Both the position numbers and the translations under genes were made by a program. The notes beneath the pieces are model-generated. The model had not been told where the DNA came from. It saw only the letters and a list, made by a program, of their open reading frames with translations, and ran no database searches. DNA of 64,000 nucleotides, taken from NCBI RefSeq assembly GCF_030272615.1, contig NC_081412.1:542022335-542086334 (forward strand), given 5' to 3'. The first letter of the stretch is position 1. Each line of letters opens with the position of its first letter. This DNA is from Cryptomeria japonica. Its lineage: Eukaryota > Streptophyta > Pinopsida > Cupressales > Cupressaceae. Shown piece after piece: positions 11,183-22,189 of this stretch.

Positions 11183-12408
11183 AGTCTACATTTGTGTACC
11201 CTATCAAGAAGAATCGATCATTCTTTTTATATTCCAAACCATGATCCATTGTACCATGTATATACCTTAAGACCCTTTTTGTTGCATTCCAATGAGATGT
11301 TTTTGGTTCTTGCATGAATTTGGATAGATAATTAACAAAAAAACTAATGTCTGGTCTAGTATAAGTCAGGTAAATCAAACCTCCAATCATCTGACGATAG
11401 AGAGTTGCATTCACCTGAGAAGATGTATCAGATGTGGATAGTTGCAAACCTGATTCCATAGGTGTAGAAATGGGTTTGGAATCCATCATTCTGAATTTCT
11501 CAAGTAGGGTCTTGGCATATTTTCTTTGTGACACAAAGATATGGTGATGTGTTTGCCATACTTCTAGGCCAAGATAGTAGTGCAGAAACCCAAGATCCGT
11601 CATATCAAAAGCCTTCTTGAGATCGTTCTTGGTTGTTTCAACCATTTCTTCTGAGCTGCCTGTGATAACCAAGTCATCAACATATACATTAATGATCACA
11701 ATATCCCCCCCCTTGATCCTTGAGGTAGAGGTTTGGATCATATGGATGCCTAGTGAAACCATGTTTTAGCAAATGCTCATCAATTTTGATATACCAGGCT
11801 CTAGGAGCTTGTTTGAGACCATATGGGGATTTTACAAGTTTGCACACCTTTTCTTTTTTACCAGGTTCAACATATCCCTCAGGTTGGGTCATATAGACCT
11901 CTTCCTTAAGGTCTCCATTAAGAAAGGCACTTTTTACATCCATTTGGTACAATTTCCATCCAAATTGGGCAGCTAAAGCAAAAATCATTCTAATGGTTTT
12001 TATCTTTGCAGTGGGAGCGAATGTTTTCTCATAGTCTATACCTTCTTTTTGGGCATAGCCCTTGGCTACAAGTCTAGCCTTATGTTTATCTATACTACCA
12101 TCTGCTTTGTACTTAGTTTTAAAAATCCATTTACAGCCAATTGCTTTCTTACCAAGTGGTAGATCAACAAGCTCCCAAGTGTTGTTTTTCATCAGAGATT
12201 GATACTCCACATCCATTGCCTCTTTCCAAGGCTTTGACTCTAGTGCTTCGTGAACAGTAGATGGCTCAAAATTTTCAACAACTAAAGTCATTAGTGCAAA
12301 GTTTACCTCATTGTGAGTCATGTTGCGAGTCCTCGGACTTGAAGTAGAAGTGTCTGGAACTCCATCTAGCTTTGCATCTCGAATGGTACTAGTATACCAT
12401 TTTGGCAA
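11034..12408 (-). pseudogene. Copia reverse transcriptase (two frames)
   Basis: The first part (11689-12408) has WKEAMDVEYQSLMKN, GCKWIFKTKYKADGS, KARLVAKGYAQKEGIDY, QMDVKSAFLNGDL and SPYGLKQAPRAWY. The second (from about 11762) has the catalytic YVDDL at about 11670-11684, then DLGFLHYYLGLEV and LIYLTYTRPDI. A frameshift near 11700-11760 separates them, just before the active site. The domain makes cDNA from the element RNA; here it is not translatable as one protein. Confidence 0.9.
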
Positions 12409-14024
12409 TGGTTTTGCAACATTGATGGGTGGTGATTGACTATTAACATTCCATCATTTTTACCGTCCATATTGAATATAGGAGCTCTATCTTCAGTAGG
12501 TGAAGATGTAGGAGCAGAACTTACATCATTCTTCTCATCAAAGATTACATCCCTACTAATATATATCTTCTTTGTATTAGGATCCATAAGGCTATATGCC
12601 TTAGACTCACTACTATAGCCAAGAAGTATACATTTCATGGATTTTTTATCAAGCTTCTTTCTTTTTTGTTTAGGAATGTGCATATAGGCAGTGCATCCAA
12701 AAACACGAAGATGTGAGATAGAAGGCTTCACCCTTGTCCATGCTTCTTCTGGAGTGATGCCATCAAGGGCTTTGGTTGGAGCACGACTCAGAAGATAAAC
12801 TGCAGTGTGTACAGCTTCAGCCCAATATGCACACTCTAGTTGTGAATCTTTTAACATACTGCGGACCATCTCCATGATGATGCGATTTCTCTATTTTGCA
12901 ACACCATTTTGCTGGGGTGTGTATGCTGCAGTTAGTTGACGTTGAATGCCATTTTCCTTCAGATACGTGGAGAATTTTGTGCTGGTGTACTCCCCCCCTC
13001 GATCTGAGCGGAGGACACGAATATGATGATTGGTATCTTTCTCCACAATAGTACGAAACTCTTTGAAGTAGGAAAATGCCTCATCTTTATGCTGCAAACA
13101 ATAAACCGACATTTTCCTTGTGTGATCATCAACAAAAAGCTGAAAGTACTTGTAGCCATTATGACTAGGTGGCATGGGACGACACAGATCGGTATGCACC
13201 AGCTGCAAAGGTTGGCTTGCACGATGCTCACTAGGATAGAATGGTGCTCTATGTTGTTTTCTAGCAAGACAACTAGAACAAACTGTATCAGACTTTTCAA
13301 GTGATGGAAGCCCTTTGACCATGTTGTTTTTACAAAGTTTGAGCAAGTAACTAGTGCTCAAATGACCGAATCTACAAAGCCAAAGTATGGAAAGATCATT
13401 ATCCTTAGTCGCTAAGGCTTGATCATGAACAATTGTATCAAGCCTAAACATTCTACCAACCTCAGTAGCACTAGCAACAACCTTATCATTTTTAGACTTA
13501 TCCATGATAAGACAAACCTTTTTATCCTTAGTTGAATCAAATTCAATCCTAAGGTTATGATCAAGAAACTGAGTAACAGAAAGAAGATTTTTGGTAAGTC
13601 CTGGCACATACAAGACATTAGTAACCCTGCACTTATGTATTCCAAACTTCAAAGAGATGTCACCAATACCTTTGATGGCATGAGTGGCATCATCTCCAAG
13701 AGTTACCGTACCGTGATGGGGTTTCAATTTGTGAAACCGCTCCTTTTGTCCAGTCATGTGCTTTGTAGCACCTGGATCCACATACCATATAGAGGTGGAT
13801 TGTGAACCATCTTCTGAAGTGTGAGCTGATAGCACGTATTCCTCGTCTAGAGAATCATTTGCTTCAGCAGCATTGCTTTGTTGCTTCTGTTTGTTCTTCT
13901 GCTCCCATTGTTGTTTGCCACCTTGAAATAGCTTCTTTGGATGTGGTTTATTGGAAGATCCTTTGTTGAAGGAGTTGTACCAACAATTTTTCACATCGTG
14001 CCCAACTCTATCACAGATTGGACA
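12366..14024 (-). pseudogene. Copia protease and integrase (nonsense-mutated)
   Basis: The gag zinc knuckle CPICDRVGHDVKNC is at about 13983-14024. The protease active site reads WYVDPGATKHM, so the usual D-S/T-G is D-P-G (near 13770-13778). Pre-integrase and integrase follow (ILWLCRFGHL, CSSCLARKQHRAPF, LVHTDLCRPM, RSDRGGEYTS, QQNGVAK). The third catalytic residue, normally Glu in NGVAE, is Lys, and the next codon is TAG (near 12891-12896). The same frame continues to 12366 with YWAEAVHTAVYLLSRAPT and the integrase C-terminus. Both enzymes would be inactive. Confidence 0.9.
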
Positions 14025-14633
14025 CTTCTTTTGAGGTTTGGAGGAATTTCCAGATTTGGGAGGTTTACTGAATTGCTGCATAGGCTTCTTTCCTTTATGA
14101 CGAGTGGGTGTTGTCTCAATGACATTCAAAGTTGTCACAAAGACTTTATATCTGGGAGGCAAAGCCCGCAGAACAATAGGCACCAAAAATGCATCTTCAG
14201 TCTTTTCTCCCAACGCTTGTAAGGAAGCTCTCAATTCTGCAATCCTTTTGAGAAAGGATTCTAATTGTTCTGCATGCTTCATCTTCAGGCTATGTAGCTG
14301 ACTCTATAAATTCAGGATCTGATTCTGATTCTTTGCCTCATACACCGTGTTGAGCTTATCCTATGCATCTTTGGCTGTGGATGAATCATGGATGAAGGGC
14401 TGGACATCATCAGACACACTGAATAGGATGATCAATTTGGCCATTCTGTCGGCTTGATCAAATTTTTTCTGCTCATCAGCATTTGTTTTGTGGCGTGATG
14501 TGGCACTGCTCACCACATCCCAAACTTCCTCAAACTCAAGCTGAGGTTTTAGTTTGGTCTTCGAAGTGGAATAATTATTCCCACGGAGCAATTGAGAATC
14601 TGGAAGAAGAAATTGCGGAGAACTTCCTGCCAT
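14025..14633 (-). pseudogene. Copia gag (capsid part), two internal stops
   Basis: The likely start is the Met of MAGSSPQFLLPDSQLL at 14633, the usual copia gag opening; earlier codons of the open frame lie upstream of it. The frame is the same as integrase but is broken by TAG at 14358-14360 (where a Trp is expected after AKDA) and a second TAG near 14306. The capsid forms the particle in which reverse transcription happens. Confidence 0.85.
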
Positions 14634-15744
14634 TTTTTCTAGAAGGAAGAAAAATAACAGCCCCTTTGAAGAATTCAAAATCACACAACTTTGTTTAAAC
14701 CATAGACATACAAATTTTATTTATTTACTTTTTTTTGGTTTCTTTTGGTTCTTGTGTTCTTTTATTAAAAACATCTAAGGTTGTTTTTCCCATAAAGATT
14801 CAAGCTCCATTTGTTTACAAGTTACTATTACAACCTTGAGATAAGAAACGAACACCATATAAACATAAGAATTTAACACCAAAGAGCACACCTCTGCTAA
14901 CTCTCAATTCAAAGAAGAAACCCAAAAACGGTGAAATGCCAACCAATGGTGCGCTGAAAGAGTCCTTGAGCCACTACAACACCAATCACAAAAGACAATC
15001 CAATTCTGCATTGGCCGATAGAATGCAGACTGCTGAGACATGAATTGGCAAGCACGGGCATCATCGGTATCCTCATAAACGCTTAGATGACAGAGACTAC
15101 TATCACAGTGGGGACTTGACAGGTTATTGAAAACATCACGAAGCAAATATCAACGATGGGTTTTTGACTGTTAAATGCAGCTATCACTTTCTATTCTCAC
15201 AGAACTTCAATGAGACTGCATCGTGCAAGGAAAACTCTGGCCTCTTTCATTCTTCCAGTATGATGATGCTGCTGCTGCTTGAAGCTTCTCCAAAAGTCAA
15301 ATTCTGCGGGAGCAATGAATAGAATCGGTATTACCACGAATCAATATTAAACTGCATATGATTGCTCTCAAACAGTGCTGTTAATGTAGTGCATTTGACC
15401 TTCAGAAACCTTGTAGAAATACCGCCAATAGATACACAGCAACAGCAGAAGCTTCTTTGGCTCTAAAATAATTAAAACAAAATAATATAGACTAATTAAG
15501 CTTCTATTGGGATATCGTGATCAAGGGACTGCCTCGGATGTGCAAAGAGCAGTGATCAGAAAAGCCGAGACTGAGCTTCAAAGACTAAAGCCACTCAAAT
15601 GAGTGTCATAGCGGCTGCATAACGACGTACTCCAGACAAGCTCTCGTGAATATACCTGTCTCAGAACGACAAAATCATTGACAGAAGAGGCTCAGTATCT
15701 CCATCTCAGAGTCTTCAACGCACAGGCACAAGACTTTTTTCATC
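14634..15744 (-). other. 5' untranslated leader of the copia element
   Basis: About 1.1 kb between PBS and gag with no ORF of interest, long for a copia leader but within the known range. Packaging signals may be here but are not recognisable by eye. Confidence 0.6.
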
Positions 15745-15756
15745 GCTCTGATACCA
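15745..15756 (-). promoter_or_regulatory. Primer binding site
   Basis: The minus strand reads TGGTATCAGAGC, directly downstream of the 5' LTR end. Confidence 0.85.
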
Positions 15757-15933
15757 TATCAGAAATTGCGGAGCAATCGGATGCTTTACTTTGCATTATG
15801 AGGTATATTTATACAATGAAGAAGAGTATACCCGTGTAACAAACACAACTCACGTGAAACAAATATAAAAACTACTCAGTAACAAATATGCTAAAAACAA
15901 TACTAAATAGTAGTAAATACTAACAACAATAAC

Positions 15934-16705
15934 TGTTATTTTTTAATTAGGGTGAAGAGCGGATTCCAATTGCCTAAGGCAACATTGGAATCCGCCCTTA
16001 AGGGCTGGGCCCTTTCTCACGCCACCCTCCAATAGGGCTGGGCCCTTTCTCTCACGCCACCCTCCAAATAGAGCCGGGCCCTTTCCCACACGCCATCCCC
16101 CAATAGGGCCGACCCTATAAGTCACGCCTCATGAAAAGTGTTAAAGGAAAAAGCAATTAATAAATTAAATGTTAATGCTAGCCGACCTAGAGGTCTACCG
16201 CCAAGAAGAAGATATATATATGATGCAAGTCATTCATTCAAAGGCATACAATCAGAAAAATATAATCTGCTCTGCTCCTAAATGCAATCTGCTCTCCTAC
16301 ACTTGGTGAATCTGCTCCTTGGTGAACTGCAACAAACATTTGGTTATATGCTGCTTCAGCCTGTTGAAGTTATCTTCTGCTGATTGGTGTCTTGGTCATC
16401 TACAGCTAGGGCATCATTCTACATCACCTTGGCAACTTGCTGTTTGGACAGCAATCAGAGATAAGTGTTGTAATCAGAACATTGTGTTTAAATCATAATC
16501 AGATCTGAGGATCTTTCTTGCTGGGTTTTTCCTCCTAGGAGGTTTTCCCAGGGTACTTGTGTGTTGTGTGTTCATTCTGTTCATTTCTCTACTTTTGCTT
16601 AATTCTGGAAATTCCTAACACTAACAGCAATTAATATTAATCTGGAAATTAAGATAAATTTCTATTTTCTGAGTATTGTATTAATCTAAAAGACTAAAGT
16701 TAACA
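15934..16705 (+). mobile_element. Nested solo LTR, 772 bp, TSD ATAAC
   Basis: It begins TGTTATTTTTTAATTAGG, ends AAGTTAACA and is flanked by ATAAC at 15929-15933 and 16706-16710. It contains GGGTTTTTCCTCC and GGTTTTCCCAGGG near 16524-16555, like the LTRs at 46264 and 58230, so it belongs to a related copia family in plus orientation. A 37-nt hairpin sits 25 bp from its start. Absence of any internal region makes it a solo LTR left by LTR-LTR recombination. Confidence 0.85.
15998..16130 (+). repeat. ~37-bp GC-rich tandem repeat inside the solo LTR
   Basis: Four imperfect units contain GGGC(T/C)GGGCCCTTTC and CACGCCA(C/T)CC. The related LTR at 46264 keeps only short pieces of it (GGGCCCAGCCC, CCACGCCACCC). 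The text GGGCTGGGCCC is itself partly palindromic. Confidence 0.7.
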
Positions 16706-16759
16706 ATAACAAGCACAAACTAACTAGCTATACAGAGGTGATGATGGAATATGCCAACC

Positions 16760-18195
16760 CAAATTTAAGTATCAATCCTCAGAAATTTTCCAGTTGTATA
16801 ACAAAAATCAGATATATTTACTTTGACTATGTAAGGCAACTATCTGATGTATTTAGAACAAAGATAAATTTCACTGTTAAATAAAAATATCCAACATCAA
16901 ATATCTTAGCATCTCTGCAATCCGCATATAATTAAAAAACAGTGTAAAATCTGCAAATGATTCTCAGAATACCAATCTGTAACCTACAAATGATTCTCAG
17001 AAAACCAATCTGTAACCTGCAAATGATTCTCAGAACACCAATTTGTAATAAATCTTTTCCAGAATTCAATCAACCTGTTCAATCTGAAAGTATCATTATT
17101 CTGGAATAAGTAATAAACATACAGATCTGAAACAAAGAATATGCTTCTATATCACCTGAGATCTTAATCTGAGTTCATGATGCACTAATTCCAGCACAAG
17201 TTGCACAATGTTTCTATTGTATTGTTTTGGTTATGGTCTTCATAAAGTATCAAGGCTACAATACATCCAACCTCATTTAAAAGATATAATTTGGACTTCA
17301 ATTATCCTTATATAATTGATATCTCCTTTTTATTTAATATCAAACTCATTCATTGACACACTCATCCATCATCTCACCCTAACTCTCACCGATCTTCAAA
17401 AGATTAAATAGAACTTGTGGAAGTTCATGTAGTTGTAACTGAAGTCCAACTACCCTCAACCGAACAACTAACTTCTTAACCAAAATTTTTACAAAGTACT
17501 GTTAATCAAACAATCCATTTGAAACTACCTTTTGTCAAAGGACTAAAGAAGTTCGATGAAGAATATTTTGAAATAAATGAATTTGTGCTTAACTGACTCC
17601 AACCATATTATAACCAACTTTTGTATTTTAAATACAAACATTGAACCACATGCATGTTTTCCAAAGACGTGCACTGAAGAATCAGAATCTGATGTGAAAC
17701 TCTTAAACACCAACACAGAATAAGGCAGAATTCAAACTGAGATAATCTATCAATCAAGGTAACATAAAACTGTGTGAATTTCTGCAATTCAATGTGCTTT
17801 GTCTTTGGTAATAAATCAATACAATCAATGCAAGTAATAGGCACTAATCAAATCTGAATTCTAATCTTTGTGACAGGAAAGATACTACCAGACACGGCAG
17901 ATGATATCAATGGCAAAACACCCAACATACTCCACATACATTTAAAAATAATCCTTTACCTATTAGTACATGGACTTCTTTGATATAGCTTCACATTGTT
18001 TCAATGCCTCAGTGAAAAATCTCTCTTGATGCACTTGAAGAGGCCCTTTGTTGCCCTTCATCTTCTTTGAGGAGTCACTATAATAGAATGTTGGATTTAG
18101 ATAGTATCCAATGTCATGAAGCTAGCAAGCACATGTCAATCCTATCTCAAAGCAGATACTCGTGATTTTGTAGCCTAGACTTGATTGCCCCCTTG
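16760..18195. other. AT-rich spacer with a 33-bp x3 tandem repeat
   Basis: No gene is recognised. At 16951-17049 a 33-bp unit (AAATGATTCTCAGAA core followed by CCAATCTGTAA) is repeated three times with single-base changes. The rest is unannotated AT-rich DNA, possibly the far part of the LTR interrupted by the copia element. Confidence 0.6.
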
Positions 18196-18581
18196 TGTAG
18201 GAGTTGATTGTGAACTCCACACACTCCAAGATCACATGCAAAACAAGAACAACCTTCCACAGGAAAAAAATGGAAAGAACAGCTTGCTTGATTATGGATG
18301 CTTGAATGAATGGAAATGTAAACAGGATGCCTTGCTTATGAAGGCAAGGTTGATAGGTTGGATTAGACAAGATTGTGACATTTATCTTAATCCAATGCTA
18401 TGAGACAACTAACTTGACAATTATTTAATGACCTAGGAAACAATAATTAAATGCCATAAGATAAGATCTTGTGACAACTAACAACCTTCTAGAAAGATTC
18501 CATAGGAGCTAAGTTAACTTAAGCATGTAAAGAGGACCTACTAGTAAAATAGTTAGGTAAAATACCTTATTCACACCAATA
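18196..18581 (-). mobile_element. 3' LTR of the gag-protease element
   Basis: The plus strand reads TGTAGGAGTTGATTGTGAAC to CACACCAATA. It matches 21744-22121 over its whole length with many substitutions, so the insertion is old. Confidence 0.85.
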
Positions 18582-18590
18582 CTCCCCTTT
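18582..18590 (-). promoter_or_regulatory. Polypurine tract
   Basis: The minus strand reads AAAGGGGAG, directly before the 3' LTR. Confidence 0.65.
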
Positions 18591-19324
18591 AAGTGCAACT
18601 TAGATAGCAGCACATTATTATGCAAATGGTGCAAAAGATGAAGATTGTTATGGGTCCTAGCTACAAGGCCATGTTGGGTACTCATTTACAATGCAATCTC
18701 TCACAAATGGAATAAAGGAGAAAACCCAATGGAACAAAACTCCTCTCCAAAAGAGAGAAAAGATACAAACAAGTGATGATGAATGGTGGACTCAATGATA
18801 GCCCCTAAGGATTACATCCATCGCAAATATACAATCAATAACCTCCCTCCCTTAAGAGGGAAAAGAGAGACAATATCCCCCATAATGAAGAAGCTTCAAT
18901 GTTGATGAAGAAAGCTTGAAGACAAAAAGATGATCCAATGCCTACAAGTAACATGCCTTTCTTGGGAAGAAACAAGTGCAACGGATGATATGGAACTTCA
19001 TATCCAAGTGAAAGGATGAGGGAAGAAGTCTCAAGATTTGTGTTTCTGAAAACTGATTAGGTGTCTCCAAGCTTGAATATGCCACAACTAATCATGATCA
19101 AAATCAATCAAGAAACATGACAAATTAAGTGAATGAGGAAACTCATGAATGTCAATCTCCAAATGCAATATGTGATAACAATTGTGCTGAAACTGTCATC
19201 AAGGAGGAGAGAAACCCCCTTAAGTGTGTCCTCATATCTGCGTATGAGACTCCGCAAACAAGTTAGAAATCTTTGTCAATTATTCATCCCATAAAGCAAG
19301 ATCTCAAAAGCTATGACCATCCTA
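18591..19324. other. Non-coding interior replacing pol
   Basis: Where integrase, RT and RNase H would stand, the sequence is non-coding on both strands. A short ORF at 19325-19510 follows the pre-integrase remnant but shows no pol motif. Confidence 0.6.
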
Positions 19325-19500
19325 CTAAATAGAAGTGGTGGAAGCCATGACCACCCTAGAAGAAGCAGGATGTGGAGGACTAGGAAGCTCAACACTAGTC
19401 TCTTGAACACCGAGATTCAAATTACCAAACTTCTCCTCACAAACATGGTTCACACTTGATGAATGAGTGTGAATATTAGTCAATGGAACATTTTTCATCA

Positions 19501-20768
19501 TTAGGAGCAAAATGAAAAAAAGTACAAATTAGATGAATGATCAACCATCCTAGTAGCAATGCTCTCTCTAGTCTCCAAGTCCCTAATGTAAACAGAATCA
19601 GGGGTGAACTCAACTATTTTACCTTGTCCGCTATGTGCAATTTGATAGATAGAAAGGATATTAGATGGTAAGGATGGAACACAAAGTACATCATTGAAAA
19701 TGTCTTCTCCCATGCCAACGAAACCTTCCCCCCCCCAACACACACACATGTTGTTATCCATTAAAATGTGTTTTGAAATACAAGGCTGAAAAGCAGAGAA
19801 CATACCCATGGAGTATGCCATATGATGAGATGCTCCCTAATCGTGAAGCCATCTCCCAAATTCAAGACTTACAGAGGCTTAGAGTTCTTTACCTTTCATT
19901 TTGTACATCCCATTTGCAACTCCTGCTAATCTTGATTGTGTAGATGTAGATGGTGTAGATTGTGATGCTGAAGAAGAGGATATTAATGAAGCCCACAAAA
20001 TGTGGTGCTTTTGAAGATGGGTCAATTCATCAATCTTCTTTTCATAACACTTGTGCTCATCATTTTCATGCCTTTCACACTATGTACATGTGAACTTTTC
20101 CTTCTTAGATGATTCCCCTTTGGAAGAGGAAGTAGAATCATGGGAGCTTTGTGAAGGTGATTACTTGGCTTGCTCAATAAACTTAGAGTCCTTATTGTTT
20201 TGCTTCTTAGCTTTGCCACTTGAAGCCTTTCGATCTTTTGCAAGAAGAGCTTGTGATTTGGAAAACTTCAGTGTGCCCATGTGTACCAACTTGGTTTGTT
20301 CCCTTGTAACTTGAACGACAAATCCATCAAGAGAAAGCATTTTGTGTGCATTACCGAGAGCATCCATAGTAGCATAAAATATAGAAACAAAAACTGAATA
20401 GTCAGGGCCTAGCTTAACAAGTGTAGAAAGAATCAATGATTCATCTTCTATGTTAACTCACATTCAAACAATTGTAGTCTAATAGGACTGAGCTTGGTGA
20501 AGTAGTCCTGAATATTATCAAAATCTGAAGGATTAAGACATATAATTTCATTCTCCAAGTTAAATCTCCTCATTTTATCTAGCTTAACAAAGAGACTTTC
20601 CAAGGTAGTCCAACTTTCATTAGGTGTAGTACAAGATGTAACTTGATACCTAAGATTTGAAAAAATGGACAAAATTAGAGTACCAAGGGCTTCATCTCTC
20701 CTATCAAACCATTTTCTTCTTTCTACAGCTTTTGTGGGTTCTTGGTCTATGCCAAATGTGATTCTCAT
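19501..20768 (-). pseudogene. Copia gag, zinc knuckle, protease and pre-integrase fragment
   Basis: 20448-20768 carries the gag core (TPNESWTTLESLF, LENEIICLNPSD). After a frameshift near 20440 one frame runs to 19501: LSTLVKLGPDYSVFVS, a damaged CCHC knuckle with a stop inside (near 20080), protease reading WLHD*GASHHM with a stop at the usual Ser, and the pre-integrase part VLCVPSLPSNILSIYQIA. These stops and the frameshift make it a pseudogene. It is the only protein information in this element. Confidence 0.85.
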
Positions 20769-21731
20769 TCATGATAGTTGTATGAAGTAAGAAGTACAAG
20801 TTTTGGCAAATCCATGATAAAATCAAAAAGTACAATAGAGGAACAACAAATTACTCCTCTCAATACAAGCAATTGAACACTTTCTTCAAGAGAAAATTCC
20901 ACTTTTTTTAGCAAATTTACAACAAGATATGCCAAAGTACCAAATATAACTTTAAACTAAAATTCAGAATATGTAGAAAAAAATCTGCAAAAAGTGTGTA
21001 AATATGAAGAGCTCTTGAATACCTTTTCGATGTTGCAAGAATTGCAAAAAATGAAATTCAAAGCAAAAAGATACGAGTTCGGAGGCGTAAAAATTCGATC
21101 TGACTTCTTGCTGGGAAAACAGGCATGAAACAACAAATTATGGATAAATAATATGCACCACTTAAAGTTTTTAGTGCTTGCAGTTTTAAAAAAAATCATT
21201 GCCACACTAGGCGACGACAAGGTGACGTTTAGGTGGTGAGTAAGCCATGCCACTAGCTTTAAACTCTCACCATTGTGCAACAGATTTGAGGCTAGGGTTG
21301 GCAGGAGAACTGAGGACAAGAAACTTTAAAAGGCGAAAAAAAATAATTTTTAAAAAATCGTAACTATACAAGATAGGTCGTCATGATGTGACAAATATGA
21401 ATTTGTAGAAGATGATGCAAAGATTACACCAAACCTGTACAAGTACAAGAATATGCTGTAGAATATTCACTTTGGTATTGCTGACAATTTTGTAGATGCC
21501 TATCAAGGATAGTGATGAACCAGTGTAGTATGAACATGCTCTACAAGATTCCTACAAACCCTCGAAAAATGGTCGAAATTTTTTCGGTGTCCAAAATCAA
21601 AGTGCCTTATATGAAAATAAGGGTTTTTGGGCCTTATAGGGTCAACCATGAGGTTCCTTTCGCCCCAAAATGCACCCAACAAAAGCTGATGCCCAAATTG
21701 CCCTTAGATTTGATGAGTTTGCAGAATTGGA

Positions 21732-21743
21732 GCTTTGATACCA
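21732..21743 (-). promoter_or_regulatory. Primer binding site (one-base variant)
   Basis: The minus strand reads TGGTATCAAAGC, one mismatch from the usual TGGTATCAGAGC, abutting the LTR. Confidence 0.75.
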
Positions 21744-22121
21744 TGTAGGAGTTGATTGTGAACTCTCTACACCCTAGGATCACTTGCAAAACAAAACCAA
21801 CCTTCCACAAGATAGTGTCAAGAATAGCTTGCTTGATTATGGATGCTTGAATGAATGGAATTGTACATAGGATGCCTTTCTTATAAAGGCAAGGCTGATA
21901 GGCTGGATTAGACAAGATTGTGACATGTCTTAATCAAATGTTATGAGACAACTGACTTACACAATTATTAAACTACCTATGAAACAATAATTAAATGCCA
22001 AAAGATAAGATCTTGTGACAACCGACAACCTTCTAGAAAGATTCCCTAGGACCTAAGTTAATTTAACCTTGTGAATAGCATCTACTAGTGAGTTAGATAA
22101 AATACCTTATTCACACCAACA
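21744..22121 (-). mobile_element. 5' LTR of the gag-protease element
   Basis: 378 bp, TG...CA on both strands. A minus TATAAG sequence lies near 21885-21892, consistent with a promoter firing leftwards. Confidence 0.85.
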
Positions 22122-22189
22122 TGTTTTTCTATGGCCTTACAAAAATAGCCCATGTCGGGTTTTTTCTATCGACCATCCTCAATGCTTTG

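Larger units (their letters stand above)
10506..16759 (-). mobile_element. Degenerate full-length Ty1/copia retrotransposon with nested solo LTR
   Basis: The minus-strand order is LTR (15757-16759, interrupted), PBS 15745-15756, leader, gag, protease, integrase, RT, RNase H, PPT 10723-10730, LTR (10506-10722). The protein order GAG-PR-IN-RT-RH is diagnostic of copia. Removing the 777-bp nested insertion leaves about 5.5 kb, a normal autonomous size. Several in-frame stops and three frame changes show it is dead. No clear TSD was seen at the outer ends, so the flanks may have been rearranged. Confidence 0.9.
15757..16759 (-). mobile_element. 5' LTR of the copia element, split by an insertion
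   Basis: 15757-15933 and 16711-16759 together match the 217-bp LTR at 10506-10722, with a 9-10-bp duplication (AGTAGTAAAT-like) near 15909. The break is filled by the solo LTR at 15934-16705 and its duplicated ATAAC. The outer end reads CCAACC where CCAACA is expected, one mutated terminal base. Confidence 0.85.
18196..22121 (-). mobile_element. Non-autonomous copia derivative (gag-protease only)
   Basis: Two LTRs (18196-18581, 21744-22121) flank PBS 21732-21743 and PPT 18582-18590, all in minus orientation. The 3.2-kb interior encodes gag, protease and the start of pre-integrase only; integrase, RT and RNase H are missing between about 18600 and 19500. The flanks (CCTTG left, TGTTT right) do not match, so no TSD is evident. 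Mobility would have needed enzymes from a relative. Confidence 0.8.

Noticed and set aside
11773-14301. Plus-strand ORFs opposite gag-pol
   Set aside because: Antisense shadows of the copia polyprotein.
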